This document shows, in pieces, positions 28,713 through 39,132 of a DNA stretch of 64,000 nt. The notes beneath the pieces are model-generated. The model saw nothing but the letters and a program-made list of their open reading frames with translations, ran no database searches and was not told the DNA's origin. Source of the DNA: Saccharomycopsis crataegensis (taxonomy: Eukaryota; Ascomycota; Saccharomycetes; Ascoideales; Saccharomycopsidaceae). The stretch covers positions 372,001-436,000 of the forward strand of contig NW_027043821.1 of the NCBI RefSeq assembly GCF_037102585.1. Direction: 5' to 3'. Within the stretch, counting starts at the first letter, position 1. Each line of letters starts with the position of its first letter. The position numbers and the translations under genes are program-made.

Positions 28713-30263
28713 TTACATGGGTATTCCTGCTCCACTGGTTCCCAAAAGCAGATATTCCAATTGTTCCAAATGTTCCTGCATTATGGCTGGCTCTAATGTA
28801 TCACTTATATTCACATCTAAATTTGAGGCATTAGGATCCTTGGTTATGATTCCGGAAGAGCTGGTTCCAATGAGTTCTGGAATAGCGAAATTGACACCAC
28901 CAATGTCTGAGAATTGGCCGGCTGTAACAGGTGGCACTTCTACTTGACCTTGAAAACCTGTAGGTAGTGTATGAGCGGCGGCATCATAGTTATGTGGTAG
29001 CATATTGAAATTATTTAGCACCATTGGGGCATTGAAAGGGAGTACTCCGTGCTGTTGTTTAATTAACAGTTCTTGTTGCATCGCCAAAAACTGTTGTTGA
29101 GCTAGTAGCTGCTTATTTTGAAGCCGTTGCTCCTCCCATCTTCTCACACTTAGTTCACTAATACCTTCTTGACTCAACTTCGGAATTGTGTATTCACTAA
29201 TTGTTGTTTCTTGGGTCATATGGTATTCCATAACTTCGAATTTCATTATTTCTTCCCATTTCTCGACCGGTAAATCTTCCTCGTTGAAACTCCAATCGAA
29301 TTTCACGTTAGCCAGTGGCTCATCGTCTGTGTCATGGAAAAATTCTAGATATGGGTGTTCCAAGGAGGCTTCAGCATCCACTCTTGCAATTGGGTCGAAT
29401 AATAACATCTTTGAGAGCAAGTCGATTGCATCAACATCGGGGAAATTCAAGAACCTTGAAGGCAATGGGATTGCGGGACGATAAGGTAAGGATAATACAA
29501 AGTCAAGGGTGGTTTTTGAAGTGATGGATTCAATAAGCTCTCTTGGAGGGGTTCCTAATAACTCGGTGATGATGGAAAACTGGTGGACATGATCAGTACC
29601 GGGGAATAATGGTTTGTTATCGATCATTTCTGCCAAGATGCATGCAGTGGACCAAATATCGACTTTTTTATCGTATTTTTGCCAGGTCAACATGATCTCG
29701 GGGGCTCGATAATATCGCGTGGCAACGTAACCTGTCATTTGAGGGTCTTGGACTCTGGCCAATCCGAAATCGCAGATCTTTAGATCACAACGATCGTTAA
29801 TGAGAATATTCGATGGTTTTAAATCACGGTGAATGACTCCTGATGAATGGACATATTTGAGACCTCTTAATATTTGATAGGTGAAATATTTGATGAATTG
29901 TGGTTGTAAAGGACGAGATTTAAGTAGTCTGTGAAGGTCAGTTCCTTGAAGTTCGGTGACAAAATACATATCGTTGCTGGGAGAAACGAAGATGTCATCC
30001 AAAGATATTAGATTCTCGTGATGTAAATGTTTGAGTAATTTTAATTCACGATAGGTTCTTTTGGAGAGGGTTGTTGTAGCAAAAGGGTTATGGATCTTTT
30101 TAACGGCAACTTTAGTGCTGTTAGTGGTATCATCGGCAGCACATACCAACCCATAAGCACCCATGCCCACAGGTACCAAAGAAGTGTAACGATGAGTTAC
30201 TTGGAAACAAGTACCGAATATCTGGTGGTCATTAAAATCATTATGAGCAACAGAGTAGTTCAT
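28713..30263 (-). CDS. HOG1: Osmostress MAP kinase Hog1 (p38 type)
   Basis: A 516-residue MAP kinase. Activation-loop residues T177-G178-Y179 in [14 protein letters not shown] mark it as Hog1/p38 rather than Slt2 (TEY). HRD is at 145-147 and DFG at 165-167. N-terminal [25 protein letters not shown] and [11 protein letters not shown] are classic Hog1 sequence, as is the common-docking region with [14 protein letters not shown]. Hog1 transmits osmotic and other stress from Pbs2 to transcription factors. The C-terminal tail is about 80 residues longer than in S. cerevisiae (435 aa) and is Gln-rich ([15 protein letters not shown]), followed by a hydrophobic/Pro segment. It is divergent with IRE1 across a shared promoter. 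Confidence 0.95.
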   Translation of the reverse strand: MNYSVAHNDFNDHQIFGTCFQVTHRYTSLVPVGMGAYGLVCAADDTTNSTKVAVKKIHNPFATTTLSKRTYRELKLLKHLHHENLISLDDIFVSPSNDMYFVTELQGTDLHRLLKSRPLQPQFIKYFTYQILRGLKYVHSSGVIHRDLKPSNILINDRCDLKICDFGLARVQDPQMTGYVATRYYRAPEIMLTWQKYDKKVDIWSTACILAEMIDNKPLFPGTDHVHQFSIITELLGTPPRELIESITSKTTLDFVLSLPYRPAIPLPSRFLNFPDVDAIDLLSKMLLFDPIARVDAEASLEHPYLEFFHDTDDEPLANVKFDWSFNEEDLPVEKWEEIMKFEVMEYHMTQETTISEYTIPKLSQEGISELSVRRWEEQRLQNKQLLAQQQFLAMQQELLIKQQHGVLPFNAPMVLNNFNMLPHNYDAAAHTLPTGFQGQVEVPPVTAGQFSDIGGVNFAIPELIGTSSSGIITKDPNASNLDVNISDTLEPAIMQEHLEQLEYLLLGTSGAGIPM

Positions 30264-30322
30264 TGCTGTAAATATTATAGATATGATGGTGGTGAATTAT
30301 ATTGGTGAATCGTGTGAATAGG

Positions 30323-30364
<42 letters not shown>
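30323..30364. repeat. 42-base poly(A) tract
   Basis: An uninterrupted run of 42 A on the plus strand about 60 bp upstream of the HOG1 ATG, followed by G and eleven more A. It is probably a nucleosome-depleting element of the HOG1 promoter. Its exact length is prone to sequencing error. Confidence 0.9.
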
Positions 30365-30376
<12 letters not shown>

Positions 30377-30422
30377 TAGATACAAAAAAAAAATGTATAA
30401 GTGAAGGGTGAAGGGAGCGTAG

Positions 30423-30430
30423 TGACGTAA
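30423..30430 (+). promoter_or_regulatory. CRE/ATF-like site TGACGTAA
   Basis: Matches the ATF/CREB-type sequence bound by Sko1, a repressor controlled by Hog1 in yeast, and lies 160 bp upstream of HOG1. Motif match only. Confidence 0.35.
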
Positions 30431-30941
30431 GAGGGTTTGATTTTCCAGAGGGATTGATCACCAAGAACTGACTGAGGCAAGGCTTGTGGATGGGAAATAC
30501 GGTACAAGAGAAAGTGGATCAAGAGTGGTGATAGAGGGAAGAGAAGAGAAGAGTAGTGAAAAAAAAATAATAATAATAATAATAATAATACAATCCCTAC
30601 ATTGACAAAAACGAGGAAAATACCAACAACACCATTTTTGTATACTGGCAGAAGATGCAAACTAGTGGAGAGGGTGCGCTGCAGGGAAAAAAATAGAAGA
30701 TAGAAGAACTTTGGGAAGAGTGGAGAAACTGATAGGGAATATAATGTAAAATATGTGGAATATAATGTGGTTTTAAATGGTGTGTATCTTCGATACACTA
30801 TTTGTGATTATATTTTGATAACACCAGCCCAGTGCAATTAGCGTGCTTACTATTTTTAGTACGGGGGAGTTGGAGGTGTGTTGTTAGTGCTGCCATGTGA
30901 TATGTCACATGACAGTTTGAGGGCTGGGCTTTGTGGGTTTG

Positions 30942-30970
30942 TGTGTACGGGTGTACTGGGGTACGGGTGT
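30942..30970 (-). promoter_or_regulatory. Two tandem Rap1-like binding sites
   Basis: On the minus strand, 30942-30954 reads ACACCCGTACACA, a full match to the Rap1 consensus ACACCCRYACAYM. 30958-30970 reads ACACCCGTACCCC, with one mismatch. They are spaced 16 bp apart. The GGTGTACGGG core is also the one found in many yeast telomere repeats. Confidence 0.5.
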
Positions 30971-31618
30971 ACGGGTTTTTTTCAGAGGGGAGGCACTACT
31001 GAAGGAGGTGCTGCACCCTCCCCCGACTAATTGAATACGGAGGGTTTTGGGGGGGCACAGCGTCTGTCAAATGATTTCCCAAGCACAGACAGACAAGCAA
31101 AAGGAGAACAAGAAGGCTACTTCTAGCGGGAAAAAAAAAAAAAAAAAAATTATTTGGTGATGGCACACTGCAGAACAAGAGACGTTAATAATAATATTAC
31201 TACCATTACCACTACCACTACCGCTGCCTTACATTAATTGCTATCACTAGACATCATAGACACCGGCTATCTCCCCATAGATTGGCCCCTCAGCACCACT
31301 AGTTTTCTTCTCTTTCTCTCTTTGGCATTTTTTTTTTTTTAACCTTGCCCCCTTATTAGATTTATATTCCATACATTATTATTATAGCAAACCAACTTTT
31401 ACATCCTCCTCTAATACACCAGGCATGGAACAATAGACTAAACAGAACAAAACAGAACAAAACAAAAAAAGCTAGACAGAAAATACAAAATTCAGTTGAG
31501 AAATAGCCCGAGTGATCGCTTACCGATATTTTTTTGCTCGGCAGTTTTTTATTTCTATTTTTTTTTTTCCGCTAGGTCCTGGAATTTTTTCCACAACATC
31601 CATCAGATCAAATCAATC

Positions 31619-34600
31619 ATGGCTCTTACAAATAAGGTTCGGGGATATTGGACACTAATATTGGCACATGTTTTTTGTTGCTTTATTTTAATAGCTTCAG
31701 GCGTTCAAGCTAGCACCGATGGTCTCAACCAATATCAAAACGATCAATTTGAAAGCCTACATTCACAGCAGCAGCAGCAGCATCAGCAGCAGCCTACGGA
31801 AAAAGAACGTAATTTCAGAGTGGGCCAAAACAACCAGGTGTTTCTCAGTAGTAACAAGGATGTTAATGAATTGCAGCTTACAAACCTAATAATTGTGTCT
31901 CAAGTAGATGGCTCATTAACCGGAATCAATCGCCAGACTGGTGAGATCATTTGGAATTTGGATTTGGGTCCAGTAATACACTCATCGTCAACAAAACTCA
32001 TGAGCAGTAACCTCATCAATAATGACCGCTCCAACACCGGATCAACAAATAATGAAGATGACACAGAAAGTGGTGAATATGATAACTATGAAGAGTTTTG
32101 GGCCGTCGAACCTTATGGGGAAGGCTCGTTATATTTTTTCACCAAAGAATCCGGTCTTAATAAGGTACCATTCTCAGTTGGTGACTTGGTCATGGCATCA
32201 CCTTTCTCAGTTGATAACGATGACAAAGTTTTCACCGGAACAAGGAAGAGCAGTATGGTGTATGCAAATGTGAAAACTGGAGAACTAGTAGATAATATCG
32301 CTCCTAGATGTTGCCAGAATTCTGGGTTAACTGCGGTAATATCAAAATCAGCGAAAACTAAAGTCTCACAAACAGAAGGAGTTACTCCAGAACAACAACA
32401 AAATGAAAATGATGACAAGGACTCCTTTATTTGTCTTGATGAATGTGATAATTTCATTGCCATTGGTCGCACAGATTATGAGCTTCTAATCACTTCGAAA
32501 TCAGACAATCGCTTATGGGAAATTTCGTACTCACATTATGGAGAAAATAACTTGTACAAGGACTTGAAACTTCAAAATTTAAATTCCCATGACGTTGATG
32601 GTTCATTGGTTTTCCCATTTCAAGAAAAGTCGCTACTCAGCATTGATGTTGATCTGAGTATTCCAAAATGGGTGGCGAAATTAAACTCCACCTGTATAAA
32701 TGTCTTTGATGTTTACACCGACATATCAATATCTTCAAATGGCAATGCTGATCATGAAGCAAGTCCCAATAGCAAATTTGTTCTAGTTTCTCATCCGATA
32801 AAGCCGCCCCAACAAAGCTCTAGAGATTCCGGATCTTCTCAATACTTCGATAATGATAAAGAACCCATCGATCATGGAACCTATTTGGGGTTGCTTAATA
32901 GTTCTTCGTGGTTTGCTATGTCGAGTCAAAATTATCCGTCGTTGGTAAAATCCTCGTCATTAGCAAAGTTTTATAATAATCAAGAGACCAATTCTTCTGA
33001 AAACGGTGATAAAAAGGTGGCAATGGATACCTTTATCAAATCAGTTATTGGAGTTCACAATCGTCCGCAAAATCCTAATCGATCAGTATCCACCACTATC
33101 GTCTACGATAGCAAAGATAAGAAGAAGCCAGGAAATAATGGGCCAGGTGGTGTGAAATTCCCTTCCTTGGTACAAGGTGGGGGCAGGTCTCCAAAATCAA
33201 CCGGTAACAAATTTCATAATAATGGTTACAACTCTCTTCCAGAATCAGATAATCGCTCCTGGAAAAGGGGAATTCCTACCATTGATCCTCCTAATTATTC
33301 AGAATCATCGTCTGTTTCCAAGAGTTCTTCCGTTTTCAAACTTATGGTCAGGCTATTTGAAAATTCAATATTCACTGCGGTATTGTTAATCTTGACTTAT
33401 TATTCTTCCAGGGCGGGTTTAATCCCTCCATTAATAACCATCATGTACAATTTGGGTTTCATGAAGCGTACTCATAGAGCGGTAGAGTTTGCTGAAAGAA
33501 TTATGGCTGATACTGAAATCAGTATCATGAAGGATGACAATAATGCAAAGAAAAGTAATCATGATGCGATTAATAAAGATGATGGGAAATCGAAAACCCC
33601 CGAAATTACTGATAAAGTTAACCATGAGAATCTGACAATTGGTGAGGCGGTTACTGAGACCTCCTCTAAAGAATCATATGTCGAGTCTTCTATGGATGCA
33701 GGCGCCAATGCGGTTGATTTTGCTAATCTGCTTGGAAATAGTATCATCAATGAATCGGATATTTCTTTATTCCTTGATAAAAAAAATCAGGAGAGAAAGA
33801 CTAAAGGCAATGATTTGGAAGAATCATTGAGGCTTCAGTTGGGGATTTCTTACGATGTCGATATCGATATTCAAATGATTAAGGAGAAATTAATTCAAGA
33901 AATCAAAGACGCTAGAAGTCAAAATGAAGAGACTAAATTGACCACTGTCTATGAAGATGATAACGTAGATTCTGTTGAAGCTCTTAATAATATTGGTGAT
34001 GGAAAGAAAGTTGTGAGTCAAACAGTTTTCAGTAACGCGCAGCAAGAAGATGATGAGTCAGTGGGAAATGAAGATCAAAATTATGAATCCCACGATGAAT
34101 TGGTGAATGACGAAAAGCCATATACTGCAAAGAAGGTGATGATTGATAAAAATTCTGCTCACCATGAATCTGCCACTGCTGATAGCCCTAATTTGGGAGA
34201 TCAGGCCAATACAGCTAATGCGAATGGGAAACTGATCAAGAAGCGTAAAAGAGGAAGTCGTGGAGGCAAAGGGAAAAAGAAATCTAACCTCAAACAGCAA
34301 CAACAACAACAACAACAACAGCAGCTACAAGAAGATGTTTTGGATAACCAAGAGTTACCTCCATCTAACCTTGATGAGGAAATAATCTATGGTAATGATG
34401 TTGAGCTTGTGGTGACCCAAAAAAATCGTAACGAACTTGGTAAATCACGTCTTGTGATTTCTGATGATATTTTGGGTTATGGATCTCATGGCACTGTGGT
34501 TTATAAGGGTACGTTCGAGAATCGTCCCGTAGCTGTCAAGAGAATGCTAATTGACTTCTATGATGTGGCGTCTCATGAAGTGACGTTATTACAAGAAAGT

Positions 34601-35752
34601 GATGACCATCCAAATGTCATTCGATACTTTTGCTCCAGACAAAGTGACCGTTTTTTGTATATTGCTTTAGAATTGTGCTCGGCTAACTTGGAAGATTTGG
34701 TGGAAAAGAAGGGAAGTAGTTTGGATTTGACTAATGGGAAGCTCCGCGCTGAATTACCTGGTGGTGTTACTGCCAGCTCCTCTGCGGTAAAAGACGTGTC
34801 GATGGTTATCCAAAACTTCAAGCACAGGATTATTGATGAAGAGTTGCTATTCAAGAATTTCCAGGATATTTTGTACCAAATGACCAGTGGGTTACATCAT
34901 TTGCATAAACTTCACATTGTCCATCGTGATATTAAACCACAAAACATTCTTGTTACTCCTTCCAAGACCCGTGATTTACGGGTGCTTATATCTGATTTTG
35001 GTCTTTGTAAAAAATTGGAACCTGACCAATCGTCTTTCAGAGGCACTACCGCTCTGGGGACTTCTGGATGGAGAGCTCCAGAATTGTTGATGTCTGAAAT
35101 GAATAACTCTAAAATTAGTAAGATGGTGGATGTCTTTAGTTTAGGTTTGGTATTTTACTATGTGTTATCTGCTGGTCAACATCCTTTCGGTGACAGGTAT
35201 AGTCGGGAGTCCAACATTTTACAAAATAAGTACGACTTGTCTGGTATCAGATTTACCAACGGTTATAAACTGGTGGGGGCTGAAGCCAAAGATTTGATCT
35301 CTAAAATGCTAGAATCTAATCCGAAGAAAAGATTGACTGCGGAAGAGGTTTTAAAGCATCCGTTTTTCTGGTCCAATGACAAGAAGGTTGAGTTTTTATT
35401 GAAGGTTTCTGATAAGTTGAACATTGTTGCGCGTGACGCGCCATTAATTCACGAATTTGAATCAGGTTCCGAGACCGTATTCAATGGATCCAGTGAGTGG
35501 AAATCTCAATTTGATGAAGCTTTCTTTGCAAACATTAATACTTTCAGAAAATATGACTCCACCAAAGTAATGGATTTATTAAGAGTCATCAGAAATAAAT
35601 ATCATCATATCAATGAAATCCCACCAGAGTTTGCTATCACCGAAGAAAACTTCTTGCAGTACTTTGGCGGTATGTTCCCTCAATTGTTGATCTACTGTTA
35701 CTATTTCATTGAACTGAATATGAGATCTGACTTCGAGAGTTTTTACAATTGA
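31619..35752 (+). CDS. IRE1: ER stress sensor Ire1 (kinase/endoribonuclease)
   Basis: A 1377-residue type I membrane protein, longer than yeast Ire1 (1115). A signal peptide covers residues 1-30. The lumenal stress-sensing domain runs to about 430 (LIIVSQVDGSLTGINRQTGE is the typical first blade), followed by a Ser/Asn-rich stretch and one TM helix (about 583-603). A long acidic linker ends in a Lys/Arg-rich patch and ten Gln (about 893-902). The kinase domain is at about 944-1240, with AVKRML lysine, HRDIKPQN and DFG. The C-terminal KEN RNase has the catalytic RNKYHH cluster. It senses unfolded protein and splices HAC1 mRNA. The open frame extends upstream to a TTG, but ATG 31619 starts a clean signal peptide. 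Confidence 0.95.
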   Translation: MALTNKVRGYWTLILAHVFCCFILIASGVQASTDGLNQYQNDQFESLHSQQQQQHQQQPTEKERNFRVGQNNQVFLSSNKDVNELQLTNLIIVSQVDGSLTGINRQTGEIIWNLDLGPVIHSSSTKLMSSNLINNDRSNTGSTNNEDDTESGEYDNYEEFWAVEPYGEGSLYFFTKESGLNKVPFSVGDLVMASPFSVDNDDKVFTGTRKSSMVYANVKTGELVDNIAPRCCQNSGLTAVISKSAKTKVSQTEGVTPEQQQNENDDKDSFICLDECDNFIAIGRTDYELLITSKSDNRLWEISYSHYGENNLYKDLKLQNLNSHDVDGSLVFPFQEKSLLSIDVDLSIPKWVAKLNSTCINVFDVYTDISISSNGNADHEASPNSKFVLVSHPIKPPQQSSRDSGSSQYFDNDKEPIDHGTYLGLLNSSSWFAMSSQNYPSLVKSSSLAKFYNNQETNSSENGDKKVAMDTFIKSVIGVHNRPQNPNRSVSTTIVYDSKDKKKPGNNGPGGVKFPSLVQGGGRSPKSTGNKFHNNGYNSLPESDNRSWKRGIPTIDPPNYSESSSVSKSSSVFKLMVRLFENSIFTAVLLILTYYSSRAGLIPPLITIMYNLGFMKRTHRAVEFAERIMADTEISIMKDDNNAKKSNHDAINKDDGKSKTPEITDKVNHENLTIGEAVTETSSKESYVESSMDAGANAVDFANLLGNSIINESDISLFLDKKNQERKTKGNDLEESLRLQLGISYDVDIDIQMIKEKLIQEIKDARSQNEETKLTTVYEDDNVDSVEALNNIGDGKKVVSQTVFSNAQQEDDESVGNEDQNYESHDELVNDEKPYTAKKVMIDKNSAHHESATADSPNLGDQANTANANGKLIKKRKRGSRGGKGKKKSNLKQQQQQQQQQQLQEDVLDNQELPPSNLDEEIIYGNDVELVVTQKNRNELGKSRLVISDDILGYGSHGTVVYKGTFENRPVAVKRMLIDFYDVASHEVTLLQESDDHPNVIRYFCSRQSDRFLYIALELCSANLEDLVEKKGSSLDLTNGKLRAELPGGVTASSSAVKDVSMVIQNFKHRIIDEELLFKNFQDILYQMTSGLHHLHKLHIVHRDIKPQNILVTPSKTRDLRVLISDFGLCKKLEPDQSSFRGTTALGTSGWRAPELLMSEMNNSKISKMVDVFSLGLVFYYVLSAGQHPFGDRYSRESNILQNKYDLSGIRFTNGYKLVGAEAKDLISKMLESNPKKRLTAEEVLKHPFFWSNDKKVEFLLKVSDKLNIVARDAPLIHEFESGSETVFNGSSEWKSQFDEAFFANINTFRKYDSTKVMDLLRVIRNKYHHINEIPPEFAITEENFLQYFGGMFPQLLIYCYYFIELNMRSDFESFYN

Positions 35753-36781
35753 TGTTTCTTGGAGAAAACAAATAAAAAAAATAAAATTCTTCTTCATAAT
35801 GCTTGTTGTGCGATGTTATAATTCATTGATATATTACCATTTGCATTGGGCATTATTTTTATTATTATACTTTGGTTTCTTTTTTATTTTCATTTTTTTA
35901 TTTTAATTTTGTTTTTTTTTTGTTTTTTTTTCTCTGTCATGATTATGTTTTTCTTTTTCCTTTTTTATTTGCTATGGTTTTAATTTTTGTGTTCTTCTCT
36001 TTAAGGAAATGGTGATGGTGTTTACTTCCGAAAAAAAAAAAAAATCTTTATTTTATAAATTGTTTTAATTTTTTTTTATGTTATCTTTCCAACTTTTTTT
36101 TTCTTTATGTGTGTCTTTTTGTTGGTCTTTAATTGTTTACTTCTTGTACTTTATTATATGGCTACCTTGATCTTATTTCTTGATCAAGATAGCATTGTTT
36201 TCAGCATTCGCATCAAATTGTCAAATATTGGCAACACTTACTTGCATGATAACTTTGTTTTAATTTTGATTTTCCTTTTTTTTTTTTTTTTTTAATAACC
36301 TGAATCTTAGTCATGGCCCTATTTAAACTTATTTTAATTTACTAGATATATTCTGAGATTTCTTTTCAATATTCCATTCAAAAAAAAAAAAAAAACATGT
36401 GTATATGTATATATGTACTGCTAATTACTGGCTCTTCAAGAATGAATAATTGGTTTTCATTTCACGAAAACAAGAAACGGGACAGTAAGCTAATCATGGC
36501 GAGCGAAATAGGGAAGCTTATATCTATGGTGCTTCTCCAATCAACAGTTTGTGAAAAGCTGAAGCAGAAGATGACGTTTTGAGATGAATGCTAATATCTC
36601 TTTCAGAACGTGACTTGTCACGGGCGGAAAAAGGTGTGTTTACCCAAGAAAAGCTCATCACCAATTTTTTTTGATGATGGGCATCCCTTTTTTGTTAAGA
36701 GTAGAAATATTCTAGGATTATTTTCTTTTATTCCCTTTTTTTATTTTAATAAACCTACTCAGATGCTTATAATATTCAAAG
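35753..36781. other. Intergenic, IRE1 3' region and GPI3 promoter
   Basis: About 1 kb, with the first 600 bases very T-rich (many runs of 8-16 T). No gene or RNA recognised. Confidence 0.55.
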
Positions 36782-38116
36782 ATGCTGTATAACATTGCCA
36801 TGATATCAGATTTCTTCTACCCTCAGCCTGGAGGGGTGGAACTACATGTTTATCATTTATCACAAAAATTGATCCAGCTTGGCCATTCGGTGGTGATCAT
36901 TACCCACGACTACGGTTCTAGAACCGGGGTTAGAACCTTGACTAATGGATTGAAAGTCTACTATGTTCCATTTTTTGTACTATATCGAGAATCTACTTTC
37001 CCAACAGTGTTTTCGGCCTTTCCAATATTACGAAACATTTTTATACGAGAAAACATTGAAATTGTCCATGGACATGGGTCATTGAGTTCACTTTGCCATG
37101 AGGCGATCTTCCACGCGCGAACCATGGGGATGAAAACCTGTTTCACCGATCATTCATTGTTTGGGTTCAGTGATGCCGGGTCGATTTTGGGTAATAAAGT
37201 ATTGAAGTTCACCTTGGCCGACGTGGGACATGTCATTTGTGTTTCCCACACCTGTAAAGAAAACACGGTACTCCGGGCATCAATTGATCCACTTGCGGTA
37301 TCAGTGATTCCCAATGCTGTGGTTTCTGAAGATTTCAAACCGAGCGCCAAACAATTGAACCCCAAAAGACACCAGACGTTAGATAAGATCACGATCGTGG
37401 TGATTTCGCGACTTTTCCCCAACAAGGGCGCGGATCTCTTGAATGCCATTATTCCTTCGATCTGTGCGAAAAATAAGAAAGTCGAGTTTATCATTGCTGG
37501 GGACGGCCCACGTTTCATTGATTTAGACCAAATGATTGAGAACCATCGATTACAAGATCGGGTGAAGTTGATTGGGAGTATCAAGCATGAAGAGGTCCGG
37601 GATATCATGATCCAGGGCGATATTTACTTACACGCTTCGTTGACCGAGGCGTTTGGTACGGTGCTCGTTGAGGCAGCGAGTTGTGGATTGTTGGTGGTCA
37701 CGACAAGGGTCGGGGGAATTCCGGAGGTGCTTCCTAGCCATATGACGGTATTTGCTAACCCATCAGTAGAATCGTTGACGAAAAATACCTTAAATGCCAT
37801 CCATACAATCGAGACCGGTAAGGTCGATACCTCGAAGTTCCACGATGAGATTAGCAGGCTCTACGATTGGATGGATGTTGCCAAGCGGACAGAAAATGTG
37901 TACAATCATCTAGATTTGGCTAAGCTAAATAAGCCATTGGTCAGAAGATTGAAGAAATTCTACGTTAAAGGTCCTTGGGCCGGTAAATTGTATGTTCTTT
38001 GTGTGGTGGTGGATATCTTCATTTACTGGTTTTTGGAGTTCTGGTTTCCAAGACAGAATATTGATAGAGTTAGAAAATGGCCCAAGAAGCCGGGCCAGAA
38101 ACCTCTTGTGGCGTAG
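36782..38116 (+). CDS. GPI3: GPI-GlcNAc transferase catalytic subunit Gpi3 (PIG-A)
   Basis: A 444-residue GT4-family glycosyltransferase (yeast Spt14/Gpi3, 452 aa) that moves GlcNAc from UDP-GlcNAc to phosphatidylinositol, the first step of GPI synthesis on the cytosolic face of the ER. It begins at once with the hallmark [17 protein letters not shown]; the [13 protein letters not shown] and FTDHSLFGF motifs follow. The donor-site EX7E motif sits in [16 protein letters not shown]. One TM helix lies near the C-terminus (about 402-421) with a short basic lumenal tail. Codon 2 is the only CTG in the gene. It is one of three GPI-pathway genes in the window. Confidence 0.94.
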   Translation: MLYNIAMISDFFYPQPGGVELHVYHLSQKLIQLGHSVVIITHDYGSRTGVRTLTNGLKVYYVPFFVLYRESTFPTVFSAFPILRNIFIRENIEIVHGHGSLSSLCHEAIFHARTMGMKTCFTDHSLFGFSDAGSILGNKVLKFTLADVGHVICVSHTCKENTVLRASIDPLAVSVIPNAVVSEDFKPSAKQLNPKRHQTLDKITIVVISRLFPNKGADLLNAIIPSICAKNKKVEFIIAGDGPRFIDLDQMIENHRLQDRVKLIGSIKHEEVRDIMIQGDIYLHASLTEAFGTVLVEAASCGLLVVTTRVGGIPEVLPSHMTVFANPSVESLTKNTLNAIHTIETGKVDTSKFHDEISRLYDWMDVAKRTENVYNHLDLAKLNKPLVRRLKKFYVKGPWAGKLYVLCVVVDIFIYWFLEFWFPRQNIDRVRKWPKKPGQKPLVA

Positions 38117-38583
38117 AGGGAAGAGGAGGAGGAGGAGTAGTAGTAGAATTAAATTGCATTTTTCTGTTCATGGTATAGTCTTTTCATTATTGTATAAATA
38201 GTCTGTATTATAATGCTTATATGTTGGTAGTATGTGTCTTATGTGTCTTACCCTGCTCAACGCCAAATAAACACGAAAAAAAAAAAAAAAAGTTCCACAG
38301 GCGCGCGCGCGTAGATCGATGATCAGCATTTTTGTGTTTTTAATCCTGTATAATTGATCAATTAGTGGTTTCTGGCCTTTATTTGAAAGAATATTTAGAA
38401 AAGAAAAAATCACCATTATTCCGATATCATTTTTATCTAGAAGAATCATTTATTGGTGAACTGCTGCAAACTGAACCATTGATCGAGAGAGAGAGAGAGA
38501 AAAAAAGATTTCGATTGATCATTCCAAACAAAAAAAAACATCATAACCCATAAAATATTCAATTTCTTTCTAAAAAGAACAAA
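38117..38583. other. Intergenic, GPI3 / CDC31
   Basis: 467 bp with an A-run at about 38276-38291, a (GC)5 tract at 38301-38311 and a (GA)n tract at about 38485-38500. No gene found. Confidence 0.55.
38301..38311. repeat. (GC)5 dinucleotide tract
   Basis: Second alternating GC tract in this window, again in an intergenic gap just upstream of a gene (CDC31) and next to AT-rich DNA. Confidence 0.7.
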
Positions 38584-39132
38584 ATGAATTCGTCACTTTT
38601 AAGAGGGTCTGGCGCCGGAGGGATCCTATCGTCGAAATCACAGAAGCCAATGATCGAATCGACATCATCAACCACAACCAATCTCGAATCGCGTCTACTA
38701 GAAGAACAGAAACAAGAAATCAGAGAAGCGTTCCATTTATTCGACATGAACAACGATGGGTACTTGGATTATCATGAGTGTAAAGTGGCAATGAGGGCTC
38801 TTGGGTTTGAGTTTACCAAGGCGGAGATTTTGTCGATAATAAAAGAATACGATTCGGATGACAATAACTTGATAAAGTACACGGATTTTTTCAACGTCAT
38901 GGGGCTCAAGATCTTGGAAAGAAACCCCATTGATGAAATAAAAAGAGCTTTCAAATTGTTCGACGAAGACGGAACTGGGAAAATAAGTTTGAGGAACTTG
39001 AGAAGAATCAGCAAAGAGTTGGGAGAAAACCTCAGTGATGATGAGTTGAGAGCGATGATTAATGAATTTGATTTGGATGAGGATGGAGAAATTAATGAAG
39101 AAGAGTTCATAAAGATTTGCACCGAGAATTAG
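38584..39132 (+). CDS. CDC31: Centrin, Cdc31
   Basis: A 182-residue centrin with four EF-hands: 54-65 ([12 protein letters not shown]), 90-101 ([12 protein letters not shown], ending in Asp instead of Glu), 127-138 ([12 protein letters not shown], ending in Asn) and 163-174 ([12 protein letters not shown]). Hands 1 and 4 look canonical; 2 and 3 are probably weak or structural calcium sites, as in yeast Cdc31. Centrin is needed for spindle-pole-body duplication (with Kar1 and Sfi1) and for TREX-2/Sac3 mRNA export. The N-terminus is about 20 residues longer than in S. cerevisiae (161 aa), Ser/Gly-rich and without motif. Confidence 0.93.
   Translation: MNSSLLRGSGAGGILSSKSQKPMIESTSSTTTNLESRLLEEQKQEIREAFHLFDMNNDGYLDYHECKVAMRALGFEFTKAEILSIIKEYDSDDNNLIKYTDFFNVMGLKILERNPIDEIKRAFKLFDEDGTGKISLRNLRRISKELGENLSDDELRAMINEFDLDEDGEINEEEFIKICTEN

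Larger units (their letters stand above)
30264..31618. promoter_or_regulatory. Shared divergent promoter of HOG1 and IRE1
   Basis: 1.36 kb containing the start regions of both stress regulators. Visible: a 42-base A-run (30323-30364), a CRE-like TGACGTAA (30423-30430), an (AAT)n tract around 30570-30591, a CATGTGA/TCACATG inverted repeat (30894-30911), Rap1-like sites (30942-30970), and a 3-codon uORF (31425-31436) in the IRE1 leader. No gene; a Phe-rich open frame here is low complexity. Confidence 0.6.

Noticed and set aside
28713-30263. Assigning the MAP kinase as Slt2/Mpk1
   Set aside because: The activation loop is TGY, not TEY, and the flanking sequence matches Hog1.
30241-30798. A 185-codon minus-strand frame with a poly-Phe stretch
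   Set aside because: It arises from the 42-base A-run and overlaps the HOG1 start; composition is that of a homopolymer, not a protein.
31496-31618. Upstream extension of IRE1 from a TTG
   Set aside because: No ATG, Phe-rich, and the downstream ATG gives a proper signal peptide; treated as 5' UTR.
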